A stretch of 64,000 nt of DNA, from the NCBI GenBank assembly GCA_016271365.2, contig CM028129.1:843590001-843654000 (forward strand). Direction: 5' to 3'. Shown piece by piece: positions 43,961 to 55,689 of this stretch (position 1 is its first letter; each line of letters starts with the position of its first letter). Under the pieces are notes generated by a model that searched no databases, was not told where the DNA came from, and was given only the letters and a program-made list of their open reading frames with translations. The stretch comes from Neoceratodus forsteri. Lineage: Eukaryota; Chordata; Ceratodontiformes; Ceratodontidae. Made by a program: the position numbers and the translations under genes.

Positions 43961-45030
43961 CACTGTTCACCTGGAGCTAGGCACAGGGCCTCTGTGAACA
44001 TACTGTACATAGCCCAGAGAGAACAGCTGGGGCAGCAAACAAAAAGATCAGAGCTTATAAAAACTTTAACATGCACTGCTGGCTAGTACTGTAATCTCCC
44101 GCTGCTGCAGCCCTCTTCTGTTGTCAGCTGCAGGGGATTCTGGGATTTGCAGTGACAGAAAATAATCAGCTTGCAAGTCAACAGAATTAGCCTGATACAG
44201 TCTTCAATACTGCAGTATACAGTAAGTTAAAAAAAAGGTTTCGCACACAAAGTGCAAATTGGGACCAGCCCCATGCTTGGGTGTGGGGCTGTTATGTCGG
44301 AGTGGTCCCCTTTAAATGATTAAAATGCAGTAGATACATAGCAAACTGTTTGACTAGATAGTTACAATTCATTCAATAATAAATATTCACAAACTCCAGT
44401 GGATTTTTTTGCTATGGCTGAACTCTTATTTTCTTTGATGTATTTTTTCTCTTCCACATATTCCCTTTTGTTTGCTGCCGTTCTGTGCTCTTGAGGCCAC
44501 TGTGTTTCTTCTGCCAACCACACAACCTGTGCCGGCTGGTGACAGAATAACACAACAGTTTACAACAGTTTCATTTACTAACAGTTAGGGTGTGTCACCC
44601 CCAACTGTTATAGGCAAGTAGGGCTTATGAAGATGATAGGGTTGGACTTTAATTTGTCCAAAAGCCCAAATTTTTGTATGCAATAATTTGATCAATGGTT
44701 AGTTTATTATCATCTTAATATTTGAATGTGCAAGTCTAACAAGAAACAATCTCTAAACTCATGCATTGTACTACAGTATTGGTAGATGATTTAATTGAAT
44801 TCCAGGTAGTCTTGTTAATAATGCTGACTTATGAAATGGGTACAGACAGTCAAGAAATATGATTGGCTGGCACCCCTTTCCAGCCATATGTTTTTTCTCA
44901 TACAAACTCACAAACAAACATGCCTTCCCTGGAATGGCAAGTATATCCCTCAAAGAAAAATATCACTGAGGCGCCCGCTGTTCATACCTCTGAACCCCAC
45001 CATCTGATTCCTCACTAACGGGAAATTTAA
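43961..45030. other. No recognised feature
   Basis: No coding remnants or clear repeats identified over about 1.1 kb. Confidence 0.4.
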
Positions 45031-45340
45031 AATCCACGGTATGCACCCTGCTTTCTTCAGACACTTAAAACACACATGTAGCACAGTGAACTCTGGGGAA
45101 AAAAGTATATATATAAAAAATGATAACTCACAACACAGAAATGGTCAGCTGAGTTGCTGGCAGTCTGTTGCTCTCTGTTCTGACTGGCAGAAAGTGAAAA
45201 TCCACGATATGCACCATACTTTCTTCAGACACTTAAAACACACATATAGTGCAGCCAACTTGAGATAAAATAGTATATATCTATATATATATATATATAT
45301 ACTGTATATACATATATCTATATCTATATATGTATATATA

Positions 45341-46268
45341 AGACAAAAGAACCTCTATAATAAGCACTGAGGCAATAGTTACCCCAAAGGGCATTTGGCC
45401 GGGAAGCCAAGTTTCGAAGAAATACAAAATCACGCATGCCCCCACAATGCATTGTGCATTGTGGGAGCATGTGAGATTTTTTTTTTTATATATATATGTA
45501 GTGTTTGTGCACAGAGGTTCTTTGTCTTTTAAATAGTTTTTTTATTTTAATGGGTTCACCACAATATATCCAAGGCACACTGCCTTAAGGGTAGCTGGTC
45601 CATTCCACTGGGTTGTCAAACAGAAGAGGCATACTGATGAGTCCTGGTAGGACGAAACATGTGTCTATGTCTTCTGTTAGCACCCTTTGCAAACTGTGTG
45701 AGAGGCCTTTCGGCACCATGCAATTCTGCTTAAAGTTAGACCAGCATAACATTCCGTGGTGATTTGCATATGCAGCCCATGATGCTTTGCATTGTGGGGG
45801 CATGTGTGATTTTGTATTTTCTTGAAACTTGGCTTCCCAGCCAAATGCCCTTTGGGGTAACCCTTGCCTCAGTGTTTAAACACAGAGGTTCTTTGTCTTT
45901 TAAATAGTTTTTTATTTTAATGGGTTCACCACAATATATCCAAGGCACACTGCCTTAAGGGTAGCTGGTCCATTCCACTGGGGTGTCAAACAGATGAGTC
46001 ATACTGATGAGTCCTGGTAGAGACAGAACGTGTCTATGTCTTCTGTTAGCACCTTTCAAATCTATGTGAGAGGCCTTTCGGCACCATGCAATTCTGCTTA
46101 AAGTTAGACCAGCATAACATTCTGTGGTGATTTGCATATGCAGCCCATGATGCTTTGCATTGTAGAGACATGTGGTGATTTGTATTTTCTTGAAACTTGG
46201 CTTCCCAGCCAAATGCCCTTTGGGGTAACCCTTGCCTCAGTGTTTGCGCACAGAGGTTCTTTGTCTTT
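45341..46268. mobile_element. Foldback element with long inverted ends inside a TA tract
   Basis: The left end (45341-45460) is the inverse of the right end (about 46155-46268). AGACAAAAGAACCTCT faces AGAGGTTCTTTGTCTT, and AAAGGGCATTTGGC faces GCCAAATGCCCTTT. Inside are a deleted copy (about 45452-45530) and two direct units of about 370 bp; AGAGGTTCTTTGTCTTTTA-type ends lie at about 45513, 45884 and 46253. Both ends abut TA repeats, so a TA target is likely. No transposase. It shares the capped-tandem plan of the element at 7.53-9.56 kb but not its sequence. Confidence 0.8.

Positions 46269-46299
<31 letters not shown>
46269..46299. repeat. (TA)n microsatellite
   Basis: TA tract with one CA interruption, right flank of the foldback element. 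The left flank has a matching tract at 45272-45340. Confidence 0.95.
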
Positions 46300-46699
46300 G
46301 ATAACTCACAACACAGAAATGAGTTGCCAGTGGTCTGTTCTCTCCGTACAACTGACAGAGAGTGAGACTGCTAGCACTTTCTTCAAACAGAACTGCATAT
46401 GGAGGTGTGCTGCCAGCAAGATCACAAGGAACTGGCAGTCTTGCCAGTGGCCTAGTTACCTGCCACAATCCATCTGCTAGGATAGTGGATATGACACAAA
46501 ACAATGATTAAAAGAGAATGGTGTGTGGTAGAATATGGGTGGCAGTCAGCCGAAATGCTAAATGAATGAAAGGGAATGGTGGGAGAGAGAGAATACATTG
46601 CACACAAAACTTGGAAGCTGTCTCACTCAGCAGTGTCCCTACTGACCAGTGGAGGGACTATTTTGTTTAAAAAAAAATTACAATACTTCTCAACATATA

Positions 46700-46864
46700 C
46701 CCATTTTATAAGCACAATAATATACTCAGAGGTGTGGGTTATGTTCTGATAAGCATACTTGTATGGGCAGTAAGGCACTTGGGCTGCAGCCTCATTCCTC
46801 ACCATGCTCCTAGGCGTGTGTTTATTAGAGCATAACCCACACCCCATCATGTGTCATTGCTTAC
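46700..46864. mobile_element. Palindromic family F element, copy 1
   Basis: It begins CCCATTTTATAAGCACAATA. Left arm GGTGTGGGTTATGTTCT (46731-46747) faces right arm AGAGCATAACCCACACCCC (46827-46845), with a further inverted match towards the outer ends. About 165 bp. Related to the elements at 49135 and 50198. No coding capacity, so a MITE-like element is likely. Confidence 0.75.
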
Positions 46865-47846
46865 ATATTTTTCCTAGTCTTACTATGGGTTTCTCCCATT
46901 ACTATTATGTAACCATGCCTGCAATAAGTGTGATATAAATTTTTTTATAAAATGGACACTGAAATCCTTCAGTTCTAATTGGCTAGAACCAGTCATCTGA
47001 TCGTGCATGAATGCAGTACTACCCACAGCCATCCTGGTATTTAGTCTCACCACTAAATAACTACACACCTTGGAATTTTACGAAAATGTTTGTCAGTCAT
47101 CTGTTTTCATGCTAGGTAAACCAGTCTCATTCCTGTCTCTGTTCAGGCCATCTGCTGTGTTCAGCAACCTCCCCCATATAAATAATAGTCACAAACATGA
47201 CTCACCAACAGCACCTGCTCTGATTATCTTTTACCTTTTTTTTTCTGTTTTTTTTAGTTGATTTATTATTATCATCAAACAAGCTGCAGTTATTAAAAGT
47301 GGTACCAGACTCTGGCCACAATGCCAGTTCAGTTGGCACTCACAGCAGTCATCACAGCTGTTATCCCTTCCCTAACCTTAACAACTCACAAAACAAAAAG
47401 AATTGCAATAATGAAAACAAAAAGTTCTACCAATAAGTGTTCTTCCCCCTTTGTAGTTATCAGTGAGTGAATGAGTGACTGAGCATGCAGGCAGGCAGCA
47501 GGTCAAATATCGGCAAAAGATTGTACAGCATTCACAACAGCATTTTGGCTTATCTGGGGGAACGCTCACTAGGGCCACAGCTTAAAAAAAGTCAGGGTTT
47601 GTTGCACTGCTGTTAATAAAAGCACAGACAAAATACTTGCATCAAATAAATGCCTGATCACTGACATATTGAACCTGCAGCCATGGCACCTGGAATGGTG
47701 CCTCTCTCAGCTCTGATACCCTGTTCTGGAATTGGCATTTGATCCCAAATCCATCAACAGCACCAGCGATGATTCATTTTAAAATAAAAAAAAAGTTTGG
47801 TTTCGTAACACCTCCTTGTAGTGCTGCAGCCACTTTCCCTGCATAG
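46865..47846. other. No recognised feature
   Basis: No coding remnants. It includes a T-rich run at about 47225-47260 and an A-rich run near 47780-47795. Confidence 0.4.
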
Positions 47847-48515
47847 AAACATAACATAGAATTTGACAGCAGATAAGGACCGCATGGCCCACCTAGTCTG
47901 CCCATTTTCCTACCTAACAGATAAGCTGCAGATCCTAGTTAACCAACAGCTTACTTCCTCCTATCCCCCACTAGGACTGCCTTATGTCTGTCCCATGCAT
48001 TCTTGAATTCCTCCACTGTTCTTGACTCCATGACCTCCTCAGGGAGGCTGTTCCATGCATCCACAACCCTCTCTGTGAAAAAATACTTCCTCACATTACC
48101 TCTGAGCCGTCCCCCCTCTATCTTCAAATTGTGCCCCCTTGTTCTTGCACATCTCTTTTTCTGAAAGATGCTACCCTCTTGGACTTTGTTGATTCCCTTG
48201 AGGTACTTGAAAGTTTCTATCATGTCCCCTCTCTCCCTTCTTTCCTCAAGGGTATACATATTAAGCTCCTTTAGTCTTTCTTCATATGTCTTCTGGTGCA
48301 GACCCTGCACCATTTTGGTTGCCCTCCTCGGGACAGCCTACACTCTGTCTATGTCTTTGCGGAGATGGGATCTCCAGAACTGCACACAGTACTCCAGATG
48401 GGGTCTCACCAACTGTCTGTACAGAGGGATAACAACTTCCTGTTTTCTACTATTGATGCCTCTTCCTATGCATCCCAGTATCCCCCCAGTCCGACCCTCC
48501 TGCATCCGAGTAATG
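47847..48515 (-). mobile_element. CR1-G: CR1 3' end
   Basis: 5'-truncated CR1. The minus strand shows LVRPHLEYCVQFWRSHLRKD (about 48415), then after a shift VQGLHQKTYEERLKELNMYT, GNVRKYFFTERVVDAWNSLP and VEEFKNAWDRHKAVL. The 120-codon frame 48313-47951 is open. 3' UTR and AGAAACATAACATAGAATT tail end at 47847. One of the less decayed CR1 ends here. Confidence 0.9.
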
Positions 48516-49134
48516 ACAGTATGGTCACATGTTCTGGCCATACCAGCAGCAGGCTAACAAAGGACCACTGTTTGGGCCTCCAAACTATGAGAGGACTCTG
48601 ACTGTCCTCAAGACTGCTTGCACATCAGCTGACTGTCTTCCTGTCCAACTGCCTAATCGCCAGCACAAGTAACTGCTACAAAGCAAAAATGGCACAACAG
48701 CATGCATAATAATAATAAAAAAACTTGCTGTTGCATTCTCCCTCTTTTACAGCTCTCTGTATAGAGCAGTCCACTCCTGGCCAAACACTAGCAACCATCA
48801 CTCACCGACTCAATCTTCCTCCTATAAACTTAAACATATTACCTAGTCTATATGGAGGTAGCAGACATCGATAAAGGTCTCATTTTAATACATACAGTAC
48901 CTACATTTACTGGCAAAGGCAGTTGGAAGGGATTATAAGAGGTGTATTTTTTGAATTACAAAAACTACAACCATGGTAGCCTCATTGGGCCAAAATAATA
49001 AAAACAAAGCTGTAAATAAAAACAAAATCCAGTACATGTAGGAACTATTTTACCAAATATTGAGACACTTTTGTGTATTTTTTATACAAAAACCTTTTTA
49101 TTTTAAATTTTCAACATGGTTAAAATTAATAAGC
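48516..49134. other. No recognised feature
   Basis: No protein remnants or clear repeat structure. Confidence 0.4.
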
Positions 49135-49300
49135 CCATTTTATAAGTGCAATAAGACTCCAGGGTGTGGGTAGTAGTGTGATCACTGCACTTCCAAGGGT
49201 AATAAGGCACTTGGTATGAAGCCTCATGCCTCATTATGCCTCTGAGTATGCAGTGATCATGCTTCTACCCATACCCCATCGTGTCCGCTTGCTTATGTAA
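49135..49300. mobile_element. Palindromic family F element, copy 2
   Basis: It begins CCCATTTTATAAGTGCAATA, as in copy 1 (CCCATTTTATAAGCACAATA). Left arm CAGGGTGTGGGTAGTAG faces right arm CTACCCATACCCCATCG (about 49265-49281). Total about 165 bp, nearly the same length as copy 1. The middle shares GGCACTTGG and GCCTCAT with copy 1. Confidence 0.75.
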
Positions 49301-50197
49301 TATAAGCTTTTTACTCGAGCACTAAAAGTACAAAAATGTACACATTACTGCTTCTTTCTCTCAGTATTATGCAAAGTTCAGATGTAAGACCTGTTAGGAT
49401 AGATAAATACAGTACAATGATAGCTGCTGGGAGTCAGCAGAAGGCAATCTTGGGATGTCTATGACTGCATTCTTTCAACAAGAGGATGGAATTGCAATGC
49501 AAAACAAACCTCTACAGCCTGCAGGATTGAGGTGAAACAAAGTTTTTTTTTTTGTTTGTTTTTTGAAATAAACAATTATAAGAGATAGAGTCTTTAAATG
49601 GAACATGTGTAAGCAATGGACTTTCATTTAATAAGTATTCAAAATCGTGGTATTTTCTTTTGCAAGACAATTGAGAAATTATTGAAAAGTGATGGTAAAA
49701 AATGCAGCAAGCTCCTTGAAAGTCCCAATACTGATGCCAAAGGAAACTACGTCAGAATCTAACACCATTATTGGGTTTTTGAATTTCTAAACCATGGTCA
49801 GAAAAGGATTTCTTTTTATTGGTCAATGCACAAAACTGTGTGCTCTCAAAAAAAGCTGGTGCCACTGAAAAATACTTCAGACTGAGAAAACAACACCCAC
49901 AGCACATTCATGAGGGATTGATTTGCTGATAAAAAACATTATTGAACTGGCAGCATGATGCCCCAGTACTTTGTATCTAAAGTATGACTCTGGCCCTGGG
50001 GCATTGTCTTTTTATGCAAACCCAGCTGATAAATGTACCTTTTCATCCCTCCACCAATGTTTGTTGTTTTTCTCTGTCTTTTTATTGGTCATGTATGGTA
50101 GTAGCCTACTGTGAATCCAGTCAGTGTTCAATGAATTCCATGAGACAGTGTGTACAGTGCACTAGCTTGTTTGGTGAACCCTGAGTTGTTTGTTTAA
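49301..50197. other. No recognised feature
   Basis: No protein remnants. A T-rich run lies at 49542-49565. Confidence 0.4.
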
Positions 50198-50314
50198 GCA
50201 ATAAACCACAAGGGGGTGTGGGTTATTGGGGGATTTACCATGGCTGGAGTGGTTTGCTCATCGCCAGCCGTGGTAATTCCCCCGATAACCCACATCCCCG
50301 AGTGGCTTATTGCA
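50198..50314. repeat. Palindromic family F-related element, copy 3
   Basis: Arms of about 53 bp (50198-50251 and 50263-50314) are near-perfect inverse copies. GGTGTGGGTTATTGGGGGAT faces TCCCCCGATAACCCACATCC, and ACCATGGCTGG faces CCAGCCGTGG. Outer ends are GCAATAAACC and GGCTTATTGC. It shares GTGTGGGTTAT and AAGCAATAA with copies 1 and 2 but has a shorter centre. Confidence 0.85.
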
Positions 50315-52789
50315 ATTATACCATGTCCTTGTTTTTTAAAGAATTTAAGATTAAAGTGATTTTACTTGAAAATATATTTTTTTTATTGATTTTTCCTGTA
50401 ATATCCTTCCCCATGTGTTAAATAGTTCCCTGCTGCTAGGTAGAATATTTAAAGTAGATGGCAGTCCCCCTCCCCCGCCCCACAACCCCAGACCACTTTC
50501 CCCAGCTCTGGGCAAAAGGAAAAAAGAGAAGTCTTTACCATGTATTTTATCACACTATTGTGTGTAGCTGTGTGTGTGTCTCTCTCTCTCAGAGGTGCTT
50601 GATCTTGGTTTGATTCGGGAAGCAGCATGGTAACAAAAAAGTAGGAACATCTTTGCTGGTCTGTCTCAGTAAGGGGGGACTACGGTATTCCATGATTTTA
50701 TTTGAGCAGTCCACAGGGTTATTATTTTAATTTTTAATAATAAAAAAAGACAATGGTCTCCGTTCTCTTTTAGTGGTGGCAGAGTGCGGTGTGAGTGTTT
50801 ACGGGCTGTGGTGCATCTGCATGTTTACTTACGGGTGTAGTTTTGTGGTAAGCGAGGACAGTAGTTTGAATTAGAGGCATTTTTTTTCTTTTTTAAATTA
50901 CATTTTGGCAATACATTTATGTTTGTGGGGTTTTCTGCTCTTTTCTTCAGTCCTGAAACACTGGGGAGGATCGGAGGACAGAGGACAATAAGCGGCAAAG
51001 GCAGGAGATTCAACGTACGGGATACTGATGTTTGTGCCCTCCTGGTGCCCCACCTTCGGCAGTGTTGGGGCAGGTGGGTGCAGATTTTGGGAACAGGGGA
51101 CGAGAAATGAAGTAGGGAAGTTACGAATTTATGGGGCAGGTGGACACACAATTTTGTTCGGGCTGCACTGTTTAAAAAAAAAATGCTGTTTCTGCATGTC
51201 GTTTAGCAAGGTTTCAAGATGGCTGTTTGCCGCTGCCAACTTCGGGGTTTGGATGGATTTTAGAGATAGGCTGACTGGCACCTTTGCCAGTGATTATCAT
51301 AGGATTTACAACAGGGCTAAGGTGCCAGTCTGCGTATGTGATTGGCTGTTACTTTATGTACATGGTATAATCAGTATTAAGGAGGTCTTAGCTAATTAAC
51401 CATATTGCCAAGTAGTCTGCAGCAGTGCAACATAGACATAAGTTATCCTAACAGGTTTCAGTTTGATGGACATTTCCATAGTTTACTATATTTAATTTAA
51501 TATTAAAATAAGGCCAGGAATAATATTTTGGCAGCATATATGGGACAACCAAAATTCACTTAAATCATCTAACAATATTGTACATTTCATATCAGACTTA
51601 CTGTGCAGCCAGTTTGCAGCCCATTCACTTTATATATTTCCAATGCATTGCTAACTGGCTGGTTAGGTTTCACCCTCAGTTGCTGAATGTAGCTTTCAGC
51701 TGAAAGGTATATTCAGACACCTCATTCATAGCTCAGCAGAAACCAGCTAACATGCTGTTCTTACAGGTGACTTCGATGTTTTGGTTTTGACTGTGCCCCT
51801 TGTGGTTGCCTCTGTGACATAGATACTGTGGTACAATGAGAAGTTGTTGCACCACAGTAGCTACGTCACTATTGTGATACAATAGGGTTTTTGAGTGTAC
51901 AGATTTCCTTACATAACAACCCCTGACCACATACTGTTTAGTGTTAAATTTAAATATTTTTAATTTTATGTAACTGGTCATTAGATGTAGGTCCACACTG
52001 TTTACTTTAAATATTACTGTTTATCATCAAAAAATAGGTATTGGAATGTTCAAATGTAAAAGACATCAGTAAATACCAAAAGGGATATCTTACGTCTGAT
52101 ATACAACTGTAACATGATATAAGGAGACTGAAAATGTATGATGTATTCAGTTTTCAGCTTGAGCATTAAATAGTTATACACATCTGTTTAAGAGATTTGA
52201 AATGCCTTGCCAGACCTAAGCCTTTTATGATATAGGGATAATTAATAAAACAGGTTAGTATTGTACATGTCAACTATCTGATGGTGTCAGAATTGTTCTG
52301 AATAAAAAAAAAAACACTTAAAACAACCAATTCTGAAACAAGGAGATTGTCTTAAGACAGACATCTGGACCATGCTGTAATCTAATGTTTCACAAGACCC
52401 GAGGCCTTATGACTGTAAAGAGTGGTCACCAGAATTTATTGGTGACCATGTTATTCTTTTCTCCTCCACTCCCCATCCCATACAGAAATTATTTTTTGCC
52501 TTTTAAAAGTCTAGTTCATGTTACCTTTTTGAAATTTGATTTCTTAGTTTTTGAAGTACAAAAACAGTACTTTAGTTAAAATGGTTGGTTTGGCTATTAA
52601 AGGAGGCTGTCTTATTTTAGAAGCAAAATACATTGATATCTTCAAAAGTCATGGAGTATGTAGGGTTTGCAGACTTGAAGGATATGGAATATGTTTTAAT
52701 GGTATCTCTGAGTTGCATTACTTTTATTGTTTGTTTTCTTGCTCTACAGCAGAATAAGAAGCCCTTAATGGTATGTGCCATGGTCAGCA
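50315..52789. other. No recognised feature; one perfect 12-bp hairpin
   Basis: About 2.5 kb without transposon proteins. GACTGGCACCTT (51273-51284) and AAGGTGCCAGTC (51319-51330) form an exact inverted repeat. CTGTGGTACAA and TTGCACCACAG near 51826-51857 form a weaker one. Frames of up to 123 codons (51028-51399) show no motif I recognise. Confidence 0.4.
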
Positions 52790-52974
52790 ACACCAACACA
52801 GCAACCTACATACCTGTCAACAAGATCGGCAGTTCACCAACAGGTTGCTGTGTTGGTGTACCTGACACAGGGGTACACTGTCTCCCAGTCCTACACCCTC
52901 TCTCTGAATCAACTCTGACTCAGAGTTGATAATCTCTAGTTCGGGGGGCTTATGAAAAAATGGACTGGGAGACA
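52790..52974. repeat. Cluster of exact inverted repeats
   Basis: Three exact inverted pairs. ACACCAACACAGCAACCT (52790-52807) pairs with its inverse at 52842-52859, 18 bp. TGTCTCCCAGTCC (52879-52891) pairs with 52962-52974, 13 bp. TCAACTCTGA (52909-52918) pairs with 52920-52929, 10 bp around one base. The last two share nearly the same centre. Probably remains of a foldback or inverted-repeat element. Confidence 0.9.
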
Positions 52975-53468
52975 ATTGGGATGGTTGACCACAACTTGCA
53001 GTCGACATAAATCCTGTCGACCAAAGTGTTGTTGAACTGTCATCGTAGAGCCGCAATTAATTACCCAGTGAATAAGTGACTCTAGTACAAAACTGCTTCA
53101 TGTTGTTTTGTTTTAGTAGCCAAAATGTGGTTCACAATCCCATCAATTACTAGGTGATAACATCGCAGAGGTAATATTGTTAAGTTTATGTTCTCTGGGG
53201 TAGATTCTCTCACTCATCTACTTTGCCACAGTCCCTCTGTTGGATGTTTGTCTTGGTGGTGTAGTTACTAAGGATCAGGGGACATCAAAAAAAGGAGAGT
53301 CTGGTCTTCTTTCTGCTTTCATCCTGTGTGACATATTGTTCCTCCTGTTATGCAAGCTGCCACATACAGCAGCTCCATACCATTGGATGAGGTTGGCATA
53401 TGTATGCTTTTGTGTTCTTCATCAGTAATAAGCAATTTATACTATATTCTTCTTCTATAAGAAAGGCC
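52975..53468. other. No recognised feature
   Basis: No coding remnants or repeat recognised. Confidence 0.35.
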
Positions 53469-53616
53469 AGTTACACTGTATCAGTTAACTACACTGTAGT
53501 TACAGTGCAACTACATTGTAGTTGCATTGCAATTGCAATGTAGTTACATGCAACAAATATGTAACTACAGTATAAGTACTCTGTTGCATGTAATTAATGA
53601 TTAGTTACATTGAAAC
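53469..53616. repeat. Overlapping GTAGTTAC/GTAACTAC palindromes
   Basis: ACTACACTGTAGTTACAG, GCAACTACATTGTAGTTGC, GCATTGCAATTGCAATG and ATGTAACTACAG follow one another. Each is a self-complementary or alternately inverted copy of a TGTAGTTAC core. Simple-sequence slippage or a small palindromic element could explain it. Confidence 0.8.
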
Positions 53617-54559
53617 AAACACTTAAAATAAAGTGTAACTGAAAGGCCTATCAGAAGGATTAATAATAGACTGAAAGCAAACTATAATATTTCATTAAAA
53701 AAAAGAAAAAGAAAAAGTGTGTAACCCAGAACACTCAAATGTCATCAGTCAATATGCTTCCACTCTCATCACATTTAGTCTTCTTGGAAACTGTAGTATT
53801 ATTATTGTTGTTCCTGTGAAGCATCAATAGTGTATCTTATGTGGGACTTCAGTTTTTGCTGCTGTGAATGGTCTTAGTAATCCCCAACAATGTAACTGAA
53901 CAATGAGGATAAAGAGCACCATACCAGTTTTGGTTTAGTCCAGATGTGTGTCTGAAAACCTGCTGAAAACATGTATTGCCCTAGCATGCCTTATACGTAG
54001 AACAAGGGACCTCTCTGACAGCAGACTTCCTGTGCTGCTTTCTAATTTTTTTCAGTAGTTTGCCCTTTCCCTGGGTGAGCTTTCACTGTGTTTTCCTTAT
54101 ACTCTTCACTAATATTGTTCTGAATTTGCTTTTAAATATTATGCTAGCACAACAGCCTAAATATCACATAGTATCTTCAGACTCTTCTGTCTTTATCAAG
54201 TTTTGTAGAACAGCAATGGAAAGTTTATGAATATGAAGGCAGTATAATGTAGTACGAGTAAAAGATTTTTGTGTGTGAGGGCGGGTTGCATCTATGTTTT
54301 TATTAGAATATTTGTGATATTTTTTTTGAAGGCTAGTCTTGTAAACAGGGATACTTCTGGGAATATGGATAATGTACTTCTTATATGTAGCTTTCTTGTT
54401 ATTAAACCATGTGGAAAGGACCCAAGTGCCAGCCAATGTGTCTTCTAACAGTATCCCACAGTCAAGAGTTGTGAGCATATTATCCAACAGCAAGAGGACT
54501 GAGTAAAGTGAAATTAGAGAAGGGATAGTTTATCACTGGTTATTTGTGAAGGGGCACTT
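53617..54559. other. No recognised feature
   Basis: A 109-codon minus-strand frame (54493-54164) has no recognisable motif and an ordinary A/T-rich composition. I do not call it a gene. Confidence 0.35.
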
Positions 54560-55689
54560 AAAATTTGGTCAGCATGGGGGGCAGTTGAGGGATTACATAT
54601 TTCAGGAGTAAAGGTAATGCATTTCAATCTGAGGGGAGAAAGGGGTCTAATTGAATCTTAAGGGCCTTGTGATGATTTTTTAAATGTAAAGTCTCAGGAA
54701 CTAGTAACTTTTATGGCAATTGTCTCTTGTAAGTTCCTATCAGTACTGTGTTGCTCGAGCCTGTTGCAGATGTGTACTGATGGTGTCAAGAATGCAGTGG
54801 AAGTTTATAATACGGCTATCACTGTAGTTCCCAACTCACTTGCACCATTTTGTGTATGTCCGAGAGTCTCCCGACAGAGATACCCCTGATATAGTGAGGA
54901 GCTCAGACAGTTAAAGGCCGAAGGGCAGAGATTGGAGGGTCCTTGTCATAGATCGGGTCCATTGGAGGATAAAGTAACCCTGAGAACTCATTATAAGGAG
55001 TATCAGCGGACAATCACTCTGAGAAAGGCAGAGTTCTTGTCACAGGTAATTGCTGCAGGGGTAAACAGGACAGCTCAGCTCTTCTGCACTGTGAACAGCC
55101 AGGCTGTTACATCTGGCCTGCCTACTGTCTGGAGAATTGATACACAAGTGATGCAAAGAGTTTGGCCAGTTTTTCCTTGATAAACTATCTTTTATTCATC
55201 CCATGGTCTCGTCATGTGGTTGGTTATAGCGCAGCATGGTACAGTCTGTGACTAAAAGAGGCCCTTTGTCTATTTGGGAGGACTTTCTCCCCGTGTCAGT
55301 TGAGGAGATTCTCAGGATGATCGTGAAGCTTCATTCCACCTTCTGGTCACTGGATTCTGGACCAACCCAGCTTTTGTTAGACTGTCAGGAGTCCATTGGT
55401 CCAGTGATTGCTGAGATTGTCTGATGTTCCCTTGTAGAGGGTGTGTTTCTGATGCCCTTGAAAACGGCAGTCATGAGCCCTTTTCTCAAAAAACCATTTC
55501 TGTACCTGGATATCCTTGCAAATTACAGGCCCATCTCTAACTTTTCATTCTTTGTAAATGTTATTAAGAGGGTGGTAGTGACGCAACTGGAGATGCACAT
55601 GGAGGCTTTCTCTATCAATGAGCCATTCCACTCTGGATTCCGAGGGCCTCATAGCATGAAGACTGCACATGTCTAACAGTATGTGCACT
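54560..55689 (+). mobile_element. Older L2 LINE, part 1: linker and RT start
   Basis: Decayed plus-strand L2. The EN-RT linker at about 54815-55190 reads SEELRQLKAEGQRLEGP, then YKEYQRTITLRKAEFLSQVI and GVNRTAQLFCTVNSQAV. The RT start at 55443-55676 reads MPLKTAVMSPFLKKPFLYLD, NYRPISNFSFFVNVIKRVV and EPFHSGFRGPHSMKTA. Several stops. It resumes at about 56490. Identification as L2 is firm; the left limit is approximate. Confidence 0.82.

Larger units (their letters stand above)
45031..46390 (+). repeat. 168-bp tandem unit (X), second copy split by a foldback element
   Basis: Unit X starts AATCCACGGTATGCACC (45031) and repeats as AATCCACGATATGCACC (45199), period 168. Each has CTTTCTTCAGACACTTAAAA, a TA tract and GATAACTCACAACACAGAAA. 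In the second copy the TA tract (from 45272) is followed by 928 bp of other sequence. After a second TA tract, GATAACTCACAACACAGAAA resumes at 46300. Hence the second unit was interrupted within its TA tract. A third partial start (CACTTTCTTCAAACAG) follows at about 46375. Confidence 0.85.

Noticed and set aside
51028..51399. 123-codon plus-strand frame as a gene
   Set aside because: Cysteine- and tryptophan-scattered random-looking translation with no motif; it overlaps an inverted repeat.
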